Assembly: GCF_026239555.1 (NCBI RefSeq)
Contig: NZ_JAPIVP010000018.1
Coordinates: 62,001-126,000, forward strand
Direction: 5' to 3'
From: Pedobacter sp. PF22-3
GTDB taxonomy: Bacteria > Bacteroidota > Bacteroidia > Sphingobacteriales > Sphingobacteriaceae
DNA length: 64,000 bases
Shown piece by piece: positions 34,063-42,035 of this stretch. Position 1 is the first letter of the stretch; the number at the start of each line of letters is the position of its first letter. A program made the position numbers and the translations under genes. The notes beneath the pieces were generated by a model. That model saw only the letters and a list, made by a program, of their open reading frames with translations, was not told where the DNA came from and ran no database searches.

Positions 34063-35457
34063 CTATTTATCCATTTTAGTGCATTTTAGAATATTATCTC
34101 CGTCTTTAATTAAAAGGGTATCTATAATACCTTTTTCATTTTTTGTAAAAATTATCTTTGGATCAAAATCCCAAAGAAAAAATATTTCCTGTGTTTGCGG
34201 GAACAGATTGAAGGTTGGTAAACCAATTGTTTTCAAGATTAAATTCTTATCTTTTTTATAAATATTTACCTCTTCTCCATCTGGCCTTATGTATTTGCCT
34301 GTATAGGTATTTAATATATCATCGCTTATCTTAAAAACTTTAGGAATGTCATTTAGTGCCGTGCTTTTGAGAGCTTTATGTATAATTTCTGTTCCTTCAG
34401 GCCAAAAAGACCTGACAATGTTATTGCAAATGATTTGTCCGTTGTCTCCATTTGTTAATACAATTATGCCACGTTTTGATTTTGGAAGTAATACGATAAT
34501 TGCCGCTACGCCTGCATCATTACCTCCATGTTCCATTGCATATTCATGATTGGGTAAATCTTTAATTAGTCGCCAGCCTAGTCCCTGCATTAAATTCTGA
34601 TTAATTTTAGCCTGTCCTTTAATTATTTCGTTAAATAATTGCTTAGAAATATGGAGGCCATTTAAAGTTTCAATGCCAAATTTACTAAGGTCAGTAACTG
34701 TTGTGATCAAATCATCTGCAGCACTTGGTTCGGAAGCATAATTACTTTTGGTGTATTCTTTTCCATTAGCATCATACCACCTGCTAAATCTTTTTAAATC
34801 TTGTTTACCGTTCCATTCATGTTTGGTGTCGATCATACTGAATGGTTTAAATAAAATCGAGTCTGAAAGTTGAACTAAAGATTTATGAAATTTATGCTCT
34901 ATGGCTTTTTTGAGATACTCCATTCCTTCTCCCGAATAATTAAATTTGGTTCCTGGCGCAAATTCAAATTGAAGTTTTCCTGATGCATTCATCCATCTCC
35001 AATTGCTAAATCCTGATTGTTGACTTAAGATATGGCGGGTTGTTAGTTTTTTTGATAATGAATCAGATGCAATATCAGGATCGGTATAATAATGATATAG
35101 TGGTTCATCTAATTGCCAATCGCCATTATCGATTAGTTTTAATACAAGCGTTGAAAATATCACTTTAGTTACTGATGCTACATTGAAGAGTGTATTAACA
35201 GGTTTTAGAGATCCGGTAGAATCCTTGCCATATACTTTTGCATGTATTAACTTTCCATCTTGTATTATGCCAAGGCCTACATTTGGAACATTTAAATCTT
35301 TTTGCCAGGCAGCTATTTGACCTTCCAAAAGTTTAATTTTCTCGTCAGATTTATTTTGCTTGATCGTTTTACTAAGACTATTATTTTGAGCATAATTGCT
35401 AGTCGGAATTAATAGAAATAAAAAAAGATAAAAAAATATTTTGTTTAAATGTTTCAT
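34063..35457 (-). CDS. Serine hydrolase of the class C beta-lactamase/esterase family
   Basis: A 464-residue exported protein: signal peptide ending at NYAQN, then the hydrolase domain with SxxK as SVTK in FNVASVTKVIFSTLV (about residue 95), Tyr box FNYSGEGMEY, and third box EHGGND. A beta-rich C-terminal domain of about 100 residues follows from about 370 (DILNTYTGKYIRPDGEEV). Substrate unknown. It is transcribed leftward from the ECF-like promoter at 35486-35536, with a leader of about 25 bases, and lies directly upstream of the DUF2807 gene, which has a matching promoter of its own. Confidence 0.87.
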   Translation of the reverse strand: MKHLNKIFFYLFLFLLIPTSNYAQNNSLSKTIKQNKSDEKIKLLEGQIAAWQKDLNVPNVGLGIIQDGKLIHAKVYGKDSTGSLKPVNTLFNVASVTKVIFSTLVLKLIDNGDWQLDEPLYHYYTDPDIASDSLSKKLTTRHILSQQSGFSNWRWMNASGKLQFEFAPGTKFNYSGEGMEYLKKAIEHKFHKSLVQLSDSILFKPFSMIDTKHEWNGKQDLKRFSRWYDANGKEYTKSNYASEPSAADDLITTVTDLSKFGIETLNGLHISKQLFNEIIKGQAKINQNLMQGLGWRLIKDLPNHEYAMEHGGNDAGVAAIIVLLPKSKRGIIVLTNGDNGQIICNNIVRSFWPEGTEIIHKALKSTALNDIPKVFKISDDILNTYTGKYIRPDGEEVNIYKKDKNLILKTIGLPTFNLFPQTQEIFFLWDFDPKIIFTKNEKGIIDTLLIKDGDNILKCTKMDK

Positions 35458-35485
35458 TTCCCCAGCGTGTTCTATTTGGATTATC

Positions 35486-35536
35486 AGACGGTGAGGAGGA
35501 GAAAACGTTGCAAGCAGTTGAAATTATTTTTCAAAT
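35486..35536 (-). promoter_or_regulatory. ECF-sigma-like promoter of the serine hydrolase at 34063-35457
   Basis: Minus strand, 5'-3': ATTTGAAAAATAATTT (35521-35536), nine bases, GCAAC (35507-35511), 16 bases, CGTCTGAT (-10, from 35490). The start codon is 29 bases downstream. The gap to the divergent phosphoribosyltransferase start is only about 55 bases. Confidence 0.65.
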
Positions 35537-35590
35537 AGTTTGAATTTCATCCTTAAAATCGTTCTTTTTGTATTCAATCCTTTTTATACA

Positions 35591-36097
35591 ATGGCATCGC
35601 AATTACTTATTCTTAACAAGAAACAGATTCAGCAGAAAATAGACCGTATCGCTTATCAGATTTTAGAGGATAACCTGAACGAGAAAGAAGTGGTGCTGGC
35701 CGGTATTTGGGACCGTGGCTACAAACTGGCATTAAGATTAGAAAAAGTACTTAAAAAGATTTCAGGTTTTAAACTCACCTTATTGCGTATTGACCTGCAG
35801 AAGCAAAGCAGCAAATTGGTGGCTTCAACAGATTTGGATGAAAGCCATTGGAAAAATAAGGTAATTATTATTGTTGATGATGTATTGAACAGTGGTAAAA
35901 CCCTTGCTTATGGTTTAGGTGTTTTCTTAAACACCCCACATAAAAAAATCCGTACGGTAGTTTTGGTTGATCGAAGCCATAAAATCTTTCCTATTGCAAC
36001 TGATTTTGTTGGACTTGAACTTGCTACCATCTTGAAAGAACATGTAGATGTGGTGATGGATGTGGAAGGAGAAGAGGATCGGGTTTATTTGAGCTAA
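35591..36097 (+). CDS. PyrR-like phosphoribosyltransferase
   Basis: A 168-residue protein with the type I phosphoribosyltransferase fold: PRPP loop IIIVDDVLNSGKTLAYGL (about 95-112), preceded by the flexible loop region, and an N-terminal hood AYQILEDNLNEKEVVLAGIWDRGYKLA. PyrR homologs both regulate pyr genes and act as weak uracil phosphoribosyltransferases; in Bacteroidota, stand-alone copies like this one have no proven role. The frame can be extended to a TTG at 35540, but the ATG at 35591 matches the family N-terminus and avoids the divergent promoter. Confidence 0.85.
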   Translation: MASQLLILNKKQIQQKIDRIAYQILEDNLNEKEVVLAGIWDRGYKLALRLEKVLKKISGFKLTLLRIDLQKQSSKLVASTDLDESHWKNKVIIIVDDVLNSGKTLAYGLGVFLNTPHKKIRTVVLVDRSHKIFPIATDFVGLELATILKEHVDVVMDVEGEEDRVYLS

Positions 36098-36110
36098 GTA
36101 AGAATTGGTA

Positions 36111-36232
36111 TCGTCCTCGTTTGTAACGAGGATGTATGAGAACAGCGATTGTATCGCTGATTAAACGTTGTTAATAATTTGCACCACATTACAAATGTGG
36201 ATCTCGCTGATCCTCGTTACAAACGAGGACCA
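36111..36232. repeat. Left copy of the palindromic element flanking the RAYT gene
   Basis: Four hairpins, each with a three-base loop (TGT or ACA): TCCTCGTTTGTAACGAGGA at 36114-36132, AGCGATTGTATCGCT at 36144-36158, CCACATTACAAATGTGG at 36184-36200, and TCCTCGTTACAAACGAGGA at 36211-36229. The outer two are reverse complements of each other, so the element is a head-to-head pair of REP-type units, like a BIME. Confidence 0.8.
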
Positions 36233-36243
36233 TGCATTTTTAT

Positions 36244-36801
36244 TTAAATCAGCTCAATTTTTAACAAGCCGTTAAGGCCTGCATAATCTATGGCACTGCT
36301 ATAAATATAATGCTCCGGAATTTCTACAATAGCAGCTTTAACTGGATTATCGTGTATATAATCTAATTTTTGATATGCATCTATTTCTTGCAAATCAATG
36401 GGATGATTGTCGTCTTGCCAGATTTTATAGTTTTCGGCTCGGTTGGTTTTTCGGGCTTCAAAATTAAACTTATCTAAAAGCCAATCTCTTCTACTTTCGG
36501 GTATTTCTTTAATTGCTGTTGCAAGTTTTTTAGAGGTAAATTTTTTAAAGTCTCTTAAAAAATCAGACATTTTATTTGGCTCTTCACATCTTCCAATAAA
36601 ATGAATATGGTTGGTCATTAGCACCCAACCATTTAATATTAATCCTTTACTTTCTATACAGTAATTTAATGAATCGACAATTATGTTTTTATATTCTGAT
36701 CGTGTAAATAAATCGATCCAATCAACTATTGTGCAAGTTATAAAATAAGTTTGATACTGATCAGTAATGATATATCTGCTTCCTCCCATAATAATAGACA
36801 T
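36244..36801 (-). CDS. REP-associated tyrosine transposase (RAYT)
   Basis: A 185-residue transposase of the Y1/IS200-like superfamily. The HUH motif is HIH in WVLMTNHIHFIG (about residue 65), and the C-terminal part has YQKLDYIHDNPVKAAIVE, whose YIHxNPV block is a hallmark of RAYTs. An N-terminal GGSRYIITDQYQTYFITCTIV strand completes the fold. RAYTs are single-copy, immobile-looking transposases that mobilise or maintain REP palindromes; those repeats flank this gene on both sides. The frame is intact and the gene reads toward the left copy. Confidence 0.88.
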   Translation of the reverse strand: MSIIMGGSRYIITDQYQTYFITCTIVDWIDLFTRSEYKNIIVDSLNYCIESKGLILNGWVLMTNHIHFIGRCEEPNKMSDFLRDFKKFTSKKLATAIKEIPESRRDWLLDKFNFEARKTNRAENYKIWQDDNHPIDLQEIDAYQKLDYIHDNPVKAAIVEIPEHYIYSSAIDYAGLNGLLKIELI

Positions 36802-36896
36802 TTAAATCTTTTAATAATTTTATACCAGCGATAACGTGGTGTCCGGGAGATTTATAGTAAATATAAATAAATATTCGTTTATTATAACTAGTTATC

Positions 36897-37017
36897 GTCC
36901 TCGTTTTTAACAAGGATGTATAAAAAAAAGCGGTTTTATCGCTTATTGTGAGTTATTGTGCAGTTGTGTATCACATTATAAATGTGGATCTCAGCGATCC
37001 TCGTTACAAACGAGGAT
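36897..37017. repeat. Right copy of the palindromic element flanking the RAYT gene
   Basis: Same order as the left copy and same orientation, more worn: TCCTCGTTTTTAACAAGGA at 36898-36916, an AAGCG/CGCTT stem near 36928-36944, CACATTATAAATGTG at 36972-36986, and ATCCTCGTT-ACA-AACGAGGAT at 36997-37017. An artificial N-terminal extension of the acyltransferase frame runs through it. Confidence 0.78.
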
Positions 37018-37082
37018 CATCATTTTTACAGTCTATTGAGACCAAATTTGTAATTCACCTCAATTTTTTGCAATTTTCCAAA

Positions 37083-37706
37083 ATGTATCAGCCCAGAAAA
37101 AACAATCTGATTTTTAAATTTTTCTCCTGGTATATTCAGTTTATCATCAAAAAGGATTTTGCTGCATTCAATTATAATGCCCTGGAAACCAGATCTGATT
37201 CTGCTGTGCTGATTTTGGCCAATCATTTTAGCTGGTGGGACGGCTTTTTTCTGTTTTACATCAACAAAAAAATATTAAAGAAACAGTTTCATGTTTTGGT
37301 CAATGCCGAAAACTATACTAAAATAGGTTTCTTGAAATATCTTGGTGCTTTTGCTGCCGAAAATAAAGGTAAAGACATTTTAGAAACACTTAATTATGCA
37401 GGCAAATTGTTAGATAATCCATCAAACTTAGTATTAGTATTTCCACAGGGAAAATTGTATTCTAACCACTTAAAAGGTATTAGTTTTGAAAAAGGGGTAA
37501 TGCAGATCATTAATGGCAGTCAGAAAAAAATCAATATCATTTTTGCTGCAACTTTTATCGATTATTTTGCGAAGAGAAAACCAACAGCTTATACTTATCT
37601 ACAGCATTGGGAGAATGAAGAGTATGTGAGTTTGCAATTGTTAAAAAGCGCTTATAATAAACATTATGATCAATCGGTTGTTAAACAAAATCAGCTGGTT
37701 GAATGA
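37083..37706 (+). CDS. PlsC-like acyltransferase
   Basis: A 207-residue acyltransferase of the LPLAT/PlsC superfamily. The HX4D catalytic box is NHFSWWDGFF (about residue 45), the glycerol-phosphate-side box is VFPQGKLYSNH (about 125). It lacks the usual PEG triad Glu (FPQG instead of FPEG). The upstream GTG start would translate a REP element, so the ATG at 37083 is used. Its stop overlaps the next start as ATGA. With the glycosyltransferase and cruF behind it, a role in acylating a carotenoid glycoside (as CruD does in green sulfur bacteria) is plausible. Confidence 0.8.
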   Translation: MYQPRKNNLIFKFFSWYIQFIIKKDFAAFNYNALETRSDSAVLILANHFSWWDGFFLFYINKKILKKQFHVLVNAENYTKIGFLKYLGAFAAENKGKDILETLNYAGKLLDNPSNLVLVFPQGKLYSNHLKGISFEKGVMQIINGSQKKINIIFAATFIDYFAKRKPTAYTYLQHWENEEYVSLQLLKSAYNKHYDQSVVKQNQLVE

Positions 37707-38800
37707 CAATTTTTATTTACGCCGTTTTAATTTTTCTGGTGATCCGGTTTTCGGTTACCGTTTTCAATTTCCTCTCTAACCCAAAGTTACCAAGAGTAGT
37801 TAAACGCCATCATGATCAGGTTTCAATCCTGATCCCTGCAAGAAATGAGGCGGAGAATATTTTAGAATTGCTTGTTTCAATAAAAAATCAGGATTATACC
37901 GATTACGAGGTTATTGTTTTGGATGATAATAGTAGTGATAATACGTTGGGGCTTGTCGAAAAATTTTGCCTAAACAATCCAAAATTCAGCGTGATAAGCG
38001 GGCAGGAGTTACCTCCAAACTGGCTGGGAAAAAACTATGCTTGCCAGCAGCTCAGCGAATTGGCTACCGGTAAATACCTTTTGTTTATTGATGCTGATGA
38101 AACAATTAAAAGAGGACTGATCAATAGCCTCATTAGCCGGATGGAAATTGGAAACCTGACCCTGCTCAGCATCTTTACTAATCAAATGATGAAATCAATA
38201 GGCGAATGGTTAACTGTACCCTTAATGCATTTTATCCTGTTAAATTTATTGCCTTTACGTTTGGTTAAACTTTCTAAAAATCCGGCATTTGCAGCGGCCA
38301 GCGGACAATGTATGTTTTTTGATGCCAATCATTACAAAGAAAACCAATGGCATGAGCGGGTTAAACATCAGGTTGTAGAAGATGTGGAGATTATGAAATT
38401 GGTAAAACAGGAAAAATTTAAAGCAGAAGCACTTCTGGCCAACGGACTGATCTATTGCAGGATGTACAGGAATTTAAGTGAAAGCTTAAATGGCTTTAGC
38501 AAAAATTTACTGGCAGGTTTTGGTAATAACATTATAATATTATTATTTTACCAGCTTTTGGTAACCATAGGGCCGTTAATTTTAATCTTAAACTTTAATG
38601 TAGCTTTACTTGTATTACCATTAACTTTAATAGTATTAAGTAGAATGATGATTTCCTATTTATCCGGACAGCATGTTTTGATAAATTTGGTATTACATCC
38701 TTTACAGATGTTGTTCTTCTTAATCATTTCACTCATTTCTATTAAAAAACATATTTTTAAAACGAGCACATGGAAGGGCAGAACGATCAAAACGATTTAA
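37703..38800 (+). CDS. Family 2 glycosyltransferase
   Basis: A 365-residue inverting glycosyltransferase. The GT-A domain reads VSILIPARNEAENILELLVS, VIVLDDNSSDNT, and the metal site LLFIDADE; an acidic catalytic residue is likely in HQVVEDVEIMKLV (about 230). One N-terminal and two to three C-terminal membrane segments anchor it. CruC/CruG-type carotenoid glycosyltransferases have this layout; with cruF overlapping its 3' end by 31 bases and an acyltransferase overlapping its 5' end by four, carotenoid glycosylation is the best guess, not proven. Confidence 0.82.
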   Translation: MTIFIYAVLIFLVIRFSVTVFNFLSNPKLPRVVKRHHDQVSILIPARNEAENILELLVSIKNQDYTDYEVIVLDDNSSDNTLGLVEKFCLNNPKFSVISGQELPPNWLGKNYACQQLSELATGKYLLFIDADETIKRGLINSLISRMEIGNLTLLSIFTNQMMKSIGEWLTVPLMHFILLNLLPLRLVKLSKNPAFAAASGQCMFFDANHYKENQWHERVKHQVVEDVEIMKLVKQEKFKAEALLANGLIYCRMYRNLSESLNGFSKNLLAGFGNNIIILLFYQLLVTIGPLILILNFNVALLVLPLTLIVLSRMMISYLSGQHVLINLVLHPLQMLFFLIISLISIKKHIFKTSTWKGRTIKTI

Positions 38801-39444
38801 AGGTTAAAAGGGTTGCAGTAGCCATAATAGTCGTTTTTCATGTTGTTGGCTTGTTTGGCTTCTTAATCCCTGCTGCACAGCCTTATTTTATCAAATTAGT
38901 ACCCTTTCATTTATTGCTGATGTTCGCTGTAATTGTTTTTTCGTACAATGCTGATGTAAAACGATTATTGTTGTTCGTCTCAGGGGTGTTTCTCTGTGGC
39001 TTTTTAGTAGAGGTATTGGGGGTGCATACCGGAAAGATATTTGGCAGCTACTATTATGGCAATACTTTAGGATATAAAATTGCTGCAGTTCCATTACTTA
39101 TGGGCGTAAACTGGGTCATCCTGATCTTCAGTGTGGGACAAATGCTCAAAAGCATGAAAATCAGGAACAGTATTTTAGCATCACTTATTGGCGCTTTTGT
39201 TCTGGTTGGTTTCGATTTCTTTTTAGAGCCTGTAGCCATGAAATTTGATTACTGGCAATGGGATTGGCATGAAATCCCTGTTCAAAATTATGTGGCCTGG
39301 TTTATTGTTTCCGTCATCTTATTAAAGTTTTATTATGCCTTAGGCCTAAAACAGCAGAAATATATTGGTGTGGCCATGTTTGCCTCGCAGCTAATCTTTT
39401 TTGTTGTCTTATACATGACAACCAGAACAAATATTTTTGCTTAA
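38770..39444 (+). CDS. cruF: CruF-like carotenoid hydratase
   Basis: A 224-residue integral membrane protein with six to seven hydrophobic segments, of the carotenoid biosynthesis (CruF) family. CruF adds water across the terminal psi end of gamma-carotene or lycopene to give the 1'-hydroxy group, which CrtD then desaturates. Diagnostic stretches: LVEVLGVHTGKIFGSYYYGN (near residue 80) and FFLEPVAMKFDYWQWDWHEIPVQ (near 155). It overlaps the glycosyltransferase by 31 bases, as cruF and cruG neighbour each other in other phyla. Confidence 0.8.
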   Translation: MEGQNDQNDLKVKRVAVAIIVVFHVVGLFGFLIPAAQPYFIKLVPFHLLLMFAVIVFSYNADVKRLLLFVSGVFLCGFLVEVLGVHTGKIFGSYYYGNTLGYKIAAVPLLMGVNWVILIFSVGQMLKSMKIRNSILASLIGAFVLVGFDFFLEPVAMKFDYWQWDWHEIPVQNYVAWFIVSVILLKFYYALGLKQQKYIGVAMFASQLIFFVVLYMTTRTNIFA

Positions 39445-39476
39445 TTTTGTGATGCTATTTTAATTAACTTTATAAC

Positions 39477-39683
39477 ATGGAAACATTAATCGTACAGCCT
39501 AAAACTAAAAAACAACTTTTGGCAGTTGAGGCCGTGTTACAAGCGTTGAATGTATCTTTTAAAAAAGAAAAAAGTTACAGTCCGACATTTATAGATGAAA
39601 TAGCTAAAGGAGAAGAGGATATAAAAAATGGACGTCTAACCAGGATTAAGGATGTTCATAATATATGGGAAAGTATTTTGTAG
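39477..39683 (+). CDS. Probable antitoxin of a YoeB-type toxin
   Basis: A 68-residue protein overlapping the start of a YoeB-like gene by 19 bases. The first half (TLIVQPKTKKQLLAVEAVLQ) and the acidic-basic second half (FIDEIAKGEEDIKNGRLTRI) resemble small Bacteroidota antitoxins of this pair. I see no full Phd/YefM fold. Overlap and toxin identity are the main support. Confidence 0.75.
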   Translation: METLIVQPKTKKQLLAVEAVLQALNVSFKKEKSYSPTFIDEIAKGEEDIKNGRLTRIKDVHNIWESIL

Positions 39684-39946
39684 ATATTACTGATCAGGCT
39701 AAACAACAGTTGGCTGCCATACTTAAATCCGGAGATCAGGCTTCAATAAAGAAACTCCAACAAATTTTTATAGAATTAAGTGTCCATCCAGCATCAGGAG
39801 TTGGTAAGCCTGAAAAACTAAAATTTGAATTTTCAGGCTATTGGTCGAGACAGATAAATAAAAAAGATAGGTTAGTCTATAAGATAGATGAAGAGATTAT
39901 TACAGTATTTGTAATTTCTGCAAAGGGACATTATGGCGATAAATAA
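39665..39946 (+). CDS. YoeB/Txe-type mRNA interferase toxin
   Basis: A 93-residue RelE-fold toxin. The family blocks are complete: IELSVHPASGVGKPEKLKFE, SGYWSRQINKKDRLVYKI and the C-terminal VISAKGHYGDK. Catalytic residues of YoeB (Glu, Arg and the terminal His-Tyr) have clear counterparts (GKPEKL, WSRQIN, KGHYGD). YoeB binds the ribosome and cuts mRNA at the A site. The antitoxin is encoded by the overlapping gene upstream. Confidence 0.92.
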   Translation: MGKYFVDITDQAKQQLAAILKSGDQASIKKLQQIFIELSVHPASGVGKPEKLKFEFSGYWSRQINKKDRLVYKIDEEIITVFVISAKGHYGDK

Positions 39947-39962
39947 CTAATCCTAAAAACAA

Positions 39963-40814
39963 ATGAGCAATTTAAACTTACAGGTCAACATTGATAAATC
40001 ATCAGGCTTTTGCTTTGGCGTAGTGTATGCGATAGAAATGGCTGAAGATATTCTGGATAACGAAGGTTATTTATATTGCCTTGGCGATATTGTGCATAAC
40101 GATGAGGAAGTGGAGCGTTTAACCAACCGCGGATTAAAAATCATCGATCACGAAGTCTTAAAAAACTTAAGGGATGAAAAAGTTTTGATCAGGGCACATG
40201 GTGAGGCGCCCTCAACTTATCAACTGGCTTTAGAAAATAACCTGACATTAATAGATGCATCATGCCCTGTTGTACTAAAGTTGCAAAACAGGATTAAAAA
40301 TTCTCATGATGACGATGAGCAAGTACTTATTTTTGGTAAGCATGGCCATGCTGAAGTAATCGGATTACAAGGGCAAACAGATGGCAAGGCGATTGTTTTT
40401 CAGGATTTAGCCGAGTTAGATGGTGTTGAACTTCCCGCTAAATTTACGTTGTATAGCCAAACCACCAAAAGCACCGATAAATTCTATCACATAAAAGATG
40501 AATTATTGAGCCGTGGTTACGAAGTTAAGGCTAATGATACCATTTGCAGGCAAGTATCTAACAGATACGAAGAACTGGAAGATTTTGTGAGTCATTACGA
40601 TAAGATCGTTTTTGTTTCGGGAAAGAAATCTTCTAACGGAAAAGTGCTCTACGATGTTTGTAAAAAATATAACGATAACTCATATTTCATTTCGAATGTA
40701 GAAGAATTAGATCAGCGCTGGTTTAATGAAAAAGATAAAGTTGGTATCTGCGGGGCTACCTCTACACCGATGTGGCTGATGGAAAATGTTAAGGCCGCTC
40801 TGGAGCAGTATTAG
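39963..40814 (+). CDS. ispH: 4-hydroxy-3-methylbut-2-enyl diphosphate reductase
   Basis: A 283-residue iron-sulfur enzyme for the last step of the MEP pathway, giving IPP and DMAPP. The three cluster cysteines are in SGFCFGVVYA, IDASCPVVLK and NDTICRQVSN, spaced as expected; the catalytic Glu and His lie in the surrounding blocks (HNDEEV, HGEAPS). It supplies the isoprenoid units for carotenoids and quinones, consistent with the crt genes to both sides. It starts 16 bases after the toxin stop. Confidence 0.96.
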   Translation: MSNLNLQVNIDKSSGFCFGVVYAIEMAEDILDNEGYLYCLGDIVHNDEEVERLTNRGLKIIDHEVLKNLRDEKVLIRAHGEAPSTYQLALENNLTLIDASCPVVLKLQNRIKNSHDDDEQVLIFGKHGHAEVIGLQGQTDGKAIVFQDLAELDGVELPAKFTLYSQTTKSTDKFYHIKDELLSRGYEVKANDTICRQVSNRYEELEDFVSHYDKIVFVSGKKSSNGKVLYDVCKKYNDNSYFISNVEELDQRWFNEKDKVGICGATSTPMWLMENVKAALEQY

Positions 40815-40864
40815 ATTGTAGGAAGATCTGAATAGGTATTAATGAAAGATTTATAGAGTAGAAT

Positions 40865-40972
40865 CGTCATCTCGACTGGAACGCAGTGGAATGGAGAGAT
40901 CTGCTTTGATAGATTTAGCTTCGCTGAGCACTACGTGGTTCTCGACTTCGTTGCATTTCGCTCGAGATGACG
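40865..40972. repeat. 108-base element with CGTCATCTCGA...TCGAGATGACG ends
   Basis: Perfect 11-base inverted ends at 40865-40875 and 40962-40972; the interior has further words that repeat in reverse (TCGACTGGAACGCAGT against ACTTCGTTGCATTTCGCTCGA, partial). It resembles small MITE or REP elements and sits in front of crtW, ending about 25 bases before its start codon. Confidence 0.65.
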
Positions 40973-40997
40973 GTCGTTTATAATAATATAATATAAA

Positions 40998-41672
40998 TTG
41001 AAAAAGATAAACCCATACGCCGGAATTCTGGTTGCATTAACTGTAATTGCATGTTGGTTTATTTCCCTTTATTTTTTGTTAACCTGGAATTTTGCCTGGA
41101 GCAATCCTTTGGTGTATCTCATGATTTTCGTGCAGATGCATTTGTATACCGGTTTATTTATCACCGCTCATGATGCCATGCATGGAACGATATCCCCGAA
41201 CGCCAAAGCAAATAATTTTATTGGTTATCTTTCCGTTTTTCTCTACGCAGGTTTTTTTTATAACGGTTTGTATGCAAAGCATCACCGGCACCACCGTCAT
41301 GTACATACCGAAAACGATCCGGATTTTGCGCCACATGGCTTTTGGAAATGGTATTTCCGTTTCATGTTAAACTATGTTACCATCATCCAGTTGGTAATTA
41401 TGGCCATAGCTTTTAATGTGTTGAAAATCTGGGTTGATGAAAAAAATCTATTATTATTTTGGGTGTTGCCATCCTTATTGAGCACTTTTCAACTCTTTTA
41501 TTTTGGAACCTACGTACCCCATAAAGGAGAGCATAATAATGAATATCATTCTTCAACTTTGCAGAAAAATCATTTTGTTGCCTTTATTACCTGCTATTTT
41601 TTTGGGTATCATTTAGAGCACCATGAAAAGCCAGGTATGCCCTGGTGGCAGCTGTATAAAACCAAAGGATAA
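40998..41672 (+). CDS. crtW: Carotenoid ketolase of the CrtW family
   Basis: A 224-residue membrane-bound di-iron oxygenase of the fatty-acid-desaturase superfamily. The histidine boxes match CrtW: HDAMHGT (about residue 57), KHHRHHRHVHTENDPDF (about 95-111) and YHLEHHEKPGMPWWQLY at the C-terminus; the GTYVPHKGEHN block is also typical. CrtW adds the 4-keto group on beta rings. The only usable start is a TTG at 40998, since the next in-frame ATG lies after the first membrane segment. The preceding 25 bases are AT-rich. Confidence 0.8.
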   Translation: MKKINPYAGILVALTVIACWFISLYFLLTWNFAWSNPLVYLMIFVQMHLYTGLFITAHDAMHGTISPNAKANNFIGYLSVFLYAGFFYNGLYAKHHRHHRHVHTENDPDFAPHGFWKWYFRFMLNYVTIIQLVIMAIAFNVLKIWVDEKNLLLFWVLPSLLSTFQLFYFGTYVPHKGEHNNEYHSSTLQKNHFVAFITCYFFGYHLEHHEKPGMPWWQLYKTKG

Positions 41673-42035
41673 TGATATCATTATTTATGTTGCCAGATGT
41701 TGCTGGCTGATACTAAAATAGCTTTCTTTTGATTTTCCTGATGAATATTTTATTTTTTCTCACTGTCAGATGTAAAGTCTGATGGCACACTGGTAGTATA
41801 TCTACTGCGTCGGGTGTTACCATTTCGCATTGGCTAATTCAAGACTTCTACTTTTTTTAACCGTTAGATGGGAAAAACCTGATAGGATTTTGAAATTCAA
41901 AGATTTTAGCTGACGGTATTTAAAAATGTAAAGTGTTAATTTTTGACTTAAAAATGTCGGCAATCACATTTTTAATATAGTGAAAAAACAATAAAAAGGG
42001 CGATATTTGCATCCACAAAACATATTTCTTTATAG
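41673..42035. other. Intergenic region between crtW and hemH with several hairpins
   Basis: No open frame of note. Structures seen: GCCAG-N6-CTGGC at about 41689-41704, TCAGA-N7-TCTGA at about 41765-41781, then a GTAG/CTAC stem, the last two inside a possible larger pairing of GGCACAC with GTGTTACC. A GATATTTG element near 42000-42008 could be the hemH promoter. Confidence 0.35.

Noticed and set aside
1483..35457. Antibiotic resistance from the three beta-lactamase-fold genes
   Set aside because: The motifs fit the broad class C-like serine hydrolase family, most members of which are peptidases or esterases; nothing marks them as true AmpC enzymes.
36948..37082. N-terminal extension of the acyltransferase from a GTG
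   Set aside because: It would translate half of a REP element and adds residues unlike any PlsC-type protein; the ATG at 37083 fits the family.
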